Assembly: GCF_027125355.1 (NCBI RefSeq)
Contig: NZ_CP114052.1
Coordinates: 248,001-312,000, forward strand
Direction: 5' to 3'
Source: Peptostreptococcus equinus
GTDB lineage: Bacteria > Bacillota > Clostridia > Peptostreptococcales > Peptostreptococcaceae
DNA: 64,000 nucleotides
The stretch's first letter is position 1, and each line of letters opens with the position of its first letter. Positions 60,900 to 64,000 of the stretch are shown one piece after another. The position numbers and the translations under genes were made by a program. The notes beneath the pieces were generated by a model. That model did not search any database. It saw only the letters and a program-made list of their open reading frames with translations, and was not told the origin of the DNA.

Positions 60900-62684
60900 G
60901 TGAAAGTATTGTTGAGCACCTTAAATTCCAAATTCATACATACCAATCTGGCTATTAGGTATATTAGAGAATACTCAAGAGATTTGGAAGGTAAGGAATA
61001 TAAGGTTGATTTAAAAGAATATACCATAAATAATTCTATAGATTATATAATAAAAGATATATATAAAAGAAAAATTGATATTTTAGCCATGTCAACATAT
61101 ATATGGAACATAGAAGATACTATTAGATTATGTGAAAACCTAAAAAAAATAAATCCTGATTTAATAATAATATTGGGTGGTCCGGAAGTTTCATATGATT
61201 ATATTGATTCAATAAATAAGTATAAATGTATAGATTATATATTATATGGAGAAGGCGAAAGAATTTATAGAGAGTTGATTGAGAATTTGCTAGGAAAAAT
61301 TGATATAAGTAAGGTTCGAGGTATTGCATATAGAAAAGGGGGCTATGCAGTAGAGAACCCTCCTATGCCTTTGATAGAAAATTTAAATGATATACCAAGT
61401 CCTTACGAAAATATAGATGTACGCGAGTATGAAAATAAAATAGTATATTTTGAATCATCTAGAGGATGTCCTTTTAATTGTCAATATTGTTTGTCATCAG
61501 CTATTAAAGGACTTAGGTACTTCTCTACTGATAGGATAAAAAGAGATTTAAAAAATTTAATAGATGCAAGGGTATCTCAAATAAAATTTATAGATAGAAC
61601 TTTTAATGCAAATAGAGAGATTGCAAAAAATATAATGAGATTTTTGATGGAAAACGACAATGGAATTACGACTTATCATTTTGAAGTCACAGCTCATTTG
61701 ATTGATGATGATATGTTGCATTTTTTAAAAAATTGTAAACCAGGTCTATTCCAGTTTGAAATAGGTGTACAATCTACAAATCTACAAACATTAAAAGCAG
61801 TTGGAAGATATGATGATTTCAAAAGATTAACAAAGGTAGTAAACACAATTAGTTCATATAGGAATATTCATCAACACTTGGATCTTATAGCCGGGCTGCC
61901 ATATGAAGATTTTGACAGATTTTCACAGTCTTTTGATGATGTATTCAGCTTAAAGTCTCAATGCTTACAGCTTGGTTTTTTAAAAATGATAAAGGGAACA
62001 GGGATTAGAGAGCGGTCAGATGAATTTGATTATGTGTATAAGGACTATCCTCCATATGAGATATTATCTAATAAATTTATGACATATGAACAAATTTTAG
62101 AATTAAAGGATATAGAAGAAATATTGGAAATTTATTATAATTCGAGGAATTTTTCTTTATCTATAGAATACTTACTAGAGAGATATTATGATAGTCCATT
62201 TAAATTTTTTAGGGAAATGGCTTCATATTTTAATGAAAATGGATACTTTGATTTAGCTAATGCAAAAAATAAATTATATGAAATTTTACTAGATTTTGCT
62301 AAAGAAAGAGTATTTAAATCTAAAAATAAATTAATAGAAAATGATATTTTTAATGAAGTAGTAAAGTTTGACTATATATCTATTGGAAAGGTAACTAGTC
62401 TGCCAGTGTTTTTAAATAGGATAGATGTAAATGATTATAAAAACAAAGGACATAAATTCTTGCAAATAGAGGAGAATCAAGTAAAGTATACACCTAATAA
62501 TGAATTTCAAGCAGCTAAAAATATAATAAGGCATGTTCACTTTGAAGAATTTAAGTACAATATTATGGATATTAAAAAGGATTTAAAATGTAAAATTGAA
62601 CAAAGGCAAAATACAATTTTATTCTATTACAATATAGATAAAATATTTGAAAAATCATATGCTTATGAGGTAATTCTACCTTAA
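60900..62684 (+). CDS. B12-binding radical SAM protein (DUF4080-type)
   Basis: A 594-residue enzyme. Residues 1-140 form a cobalamin-binding-like Rossmann domain (LAMSTYIWNIEDTIRL, LIIILGGPEVSYDY). The radical SAM core (about 175-390) has CPFNCQYC as the [4Fe-4S] motif, with RTFNANREIAKNIM and FQFEIGVQSTNLQTL. The C-terminal 200 residues resemble the DUF4080 family, widespread in Clostridia and of unknown substrate. The start is GTG at 60900 with GGTGGTG upstream. It could be a methyltransferase or a tRNA/peptide-modifying enzyme. Confidence 0.85.
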   Translation: MKVLLSTLNSKFIHTNLAIRYIREYSRDLEGKEYKVDLKEYTINNSIDYIIKDIYKRKIDILAMSTYIWNIEDTIRLCENLKKINPDLIIILGGPEVSYDYIDSINKYKCIDYILYGEGERIYRELIENLLGKIDISKVRGIAYRKGGYAVENPPMPLIENLNDIPSPYENIDVREYENKIVYFESSRGCPFNCQYCLSSAIKGLRYFSTDRIKRDLKNLIDARVSQIKFIDRTFNANREIAKNIMRFLMENDNGITTYHFEVTAHLIDDDMLHFLKNCKPGLFQFEIGVQSTNLQTLKAVGRYDDFKRLTKVVNTISSYRNIHQHLDLIAGLPYEDFDRFSQSFDDVFSLKSQCLQLGFLKMIKGTGIRERSDEFDYVYKDYPPYEILSNKFMTYEQILELKDIEEILEIYYNSRNFSLSIEYLLERYYDSPFKFFREMASYFNENGYFDLANAKNKLYEILLDFAKERVFKSKNKLIENDIFNEVVKFDYISIGKVTSLPVFLNRIDVNDYKNKGHKFLQIEENQVKYTPNNEFQAAKNIIRHVHFEEFKYNIMDIKKDLKCKIEQRQNTILFYYNIDKIFEKSYAYEVILP

Positions 62685-62736
62685 AATAAATTACTGTGTT
62701 ATAATAGGGTGTTATAGTTTTGAAAAGAGGTAAATT

Positions 62737-63870
62737 ATGAAAAATAGAATAGAAAAATACATATTAGAAAAGTCTGAGGAATTGGTCTTTATTACAATAA
62801 ATGAATCAAGCGAATTGAATTTGCCAGGCTATGAAATACCCGAAGAAGGATTAAAACTTCCTATAAAAAGTTCTGTATTAGTAAACTCAATAAAAGATAA
62901 TAAGGCACAGGAAGAATTAAATTTAGTGTCAATAGTAGATGCTGTCCTATTTTTACAGGGCATAGATAGCGGTTTTTTATACAATGATGAATATGATAAA
63001 TTTATTCAAGCTTTTTCCCAAAGAATGAATTTCAAGCCTTTAGAATATTTGGGGTATATGTCTCAAGAAGCATATAATAGAGGAGAAGTAAGTGATGCAC
63101 TAGTATACATAAAATCATATCTAAGAAGAGATGATAAGGACACGATGGCACTTTATCAGTATGCTATTATTTGTCAAGAATTAAGTATGAGATACCAAAA
63201 AGACGAGGATATAAAAGCTATGAATGATTTTTTGATAGAGGCATCTACTGCCCTTGAAAAAATAATAGACGTAAATCCGGAATTTGCTTTAGCATACTAT
63301 CAGTTAGGTTTTCACTATTCAAATCAAAAACAATATGTGAAATCAAAATTAACATGGCAAAAAGCCATCGAATTGGGTTTAGAAGAGGAACTAAACTCTG
63401 AACTAATAGAAAATTTGGATAGGATGGAATTTAAAGTTCAGTATGAAGAGGGATACAATCTAGTATTCCAAGGTAATGCTGAAGAAGGGCTTGAGAAGTT
63501 ACGTCCCTTAGAAGACGAAAATCCGGATTGGTGGAATTTATTATTTGTAATAAGCCTTGCATACAAATCTCTTGGAGAGAATACAAAGGCAAAATCTTAT
63601 TTGGAAAAGATATTAATTATAAGACCAACTCAGGTAGATACATTAGTAGAACTAGCTTTATCTTATGCAGAGGAAGGTAATCTAAATCAGTCAATTGAGT
63701 TATTGGCAAAGGCAAGTAAAATTAAAAAAGATAATCCAGAAATATTATGTAACTTAGGAATGGCATATTTACATAATGGAGATTATGATAATGCAAAATA
63801 CTATATAGAAAGAGCTTATGAAATTGATCCAACTGATCAAGTTACAATTGCTTGTATGAGTCAGATATAA
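62737..63870 (+). CDS. TPR repeat protein
   Basis: A 377-residue soluble protein made mostly of tetratricopeptide-like helical repeats from about residue 110 to the end. The best repeats are ALAYYQLGFHYSNQKQYVKSKLTWQKAIELG, LLFVISLAYKSLGENTKAKSYLEKIL and ILCNLGMAYLHNGDYDNAKYYIERAYEIDP. The first 100 residues form a separate domain without recognised motifs. TPR proteins scaffold protein-protein contacts. AGAGG precedes the ATG. It may belong with the radical SAM gene upstream (52-base gap). Confidence 0.85.
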   Translation: MKNRIEKYILEKSEELVFITINESSELNLPGYEIPEEGLKLPIKSSVLVNSIKDNKAQEELNLVSIVDAVLFLQGIDSGFLYNDEYDKFIQAFSQRMNFKPLEYLGYMSQEAYNRGEVSDALVYIKSYLRRDDKDTMALYQYAIICQELSMRYQKDEDIKAMNDFLIEASTALEKIIDVNPEFALAYYQLGFHYSNQKQYVKSKLTWQKAIELGLEEELNSELIENLDRMEFKVQYEEGYNLVFQGNAEEGLEKLRPLEDENPDWWNLLFVISLAYKSLGENTKAKSYLEKILIIRPTQVDTLVELALSYAEEGNLNQSIELLAKASKIKKDNPEILCNLGMAYLHNGDYDNAKYYIERAYEIDPTDQVTIACMSQI

Positions 63871-63990
63871 TTTTGCGTGGATATGTGTATTATTAAATTT
63901 GACTAAGGATATTTATAAATAGACTTATTACAGTTTTAATATTTAAATTATGTTATAATTATTTTAAAACAAAATGAGGGGGGTAAGTCT

Positions 63991-64000
63991 ATGAAAATTA
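63991..64000 (+). CDS. Start of a gene cut by the window edge
   Basis: ATGAAAATTA follows a strong ribosome site (GAGGGGGG near 63976-63983). Only three codons (MKI) are visible, so no identity can be given. Confidence 0.5.

Noticed and set aside
61441..61500. MiaB/RimO-type methylthiotransferase for the radical SAM gene
   Set aside because: There is no TRAM domain and no N-terminal three-cysteine set; the B12-binding-like N-terminus and DUF4080-like C-terminus fit better.
1..64000. CRISPR array, prophage, or rRNA/tRNA genes
   Set aside because: No spaced direct repeats, no phage structural or integrase genes, and no recognisable rRNA or tRNA sequence were seen by eye. Short AT-rich repeats throughout are explained by base composition.

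Overview
This is a very AT-rich, gene-dense chromosomal window from a low-GC Gram-positive anaerobe. Evidence for a fermentative Clostridia member (my guess is Peptostreptococcaceae, by inference only) includes strong AGGAGG ribosome sites, several TTG/GTG starts, oxygen-defence enzymes of anaerobes (flavodiiron protein, thiol peroxidase), an acyl-CoA dehydrogenase/EtfBA module next to a class III CoA-transferase, and clostridial families such as the DUF4080 radical SAM and DUF975 proteins. I see no rRNA, tRNA, CRISPR array or prophage. The only mobile DNA is a small internally deleted IS3-family relic at 24131-24335.

Layout. 1-11.5 kb: membrane and signalling genes. These are an ABC-2 type permease, an NfeD-like protein, two histidine kinase/LuxR-type regulator pairs, thiol peroxidase, a three-gene ABC exporter divergent from the second pair, and a MerR/GyrI-like regulator. 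11.6-16.9 kb (minus strand): a six-gene catabolic operon (acyl-CoA dehydrogenase, EtfB, EtfA, two hotdog-fold proteins resembling beta-aminoacyl-CoA ammonia-lyase, CaiB-type CoA-transferase). I read it as a possible self-contained reductive deamination module. 17.2-20.2 kb (minus): nadABC. 20.3-24.1 kb: FMN riboswitch and ribD-ribE-ribBA-ribH. 24.1-25.5 kb: the IS relic, dcd and a thioesterase-like gene. 25.7-28.7 kb: an unusual three-gene set with no membrane subunit: a cytosolic solute-binding-protein-like gene (frameshifted near its start), a HypB/UreG/CobW-like P-loop protein with CxxC motifs, and an ABC ATPase. The first and third appear to share a DUF1858-like N-terminal domain. This is my best candidate for an undescribed system.

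28.8-38.4 kb: flavodiiron protein, dUTPase, a candidate small RNA, Y-family polymerase, thioredoxin reductase-like protein, MntP, a lipoprotein and the TrkA/TrkH potassium system. 38.4-41.6 kb: purA behind a terminator-containing leader, then purB followed by a triple-arm hairpin. 41.8-48.5 kb: a frameshifted GNAT gene, a nitrilase-family amidase, three tandem DUF975 membrane paralogues, a clostridial hypothetical and an RsmF-like rRNA methyltransferase. 48.5-59.8 kb: signal peptidase I, endonuclease III, TrmL, DegV, PepD, MutS2, a diacylglycerol-kinase-like enzyme, ArgS and CstA. 59.9-64 kb: an unknown protein paired with a cobalamin-binding radical SAM protein, a TPR protein and the first codons of another gene.

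All positions, motifs and pairings were read by eye. Family names come from recall of signatures, not from database searches.
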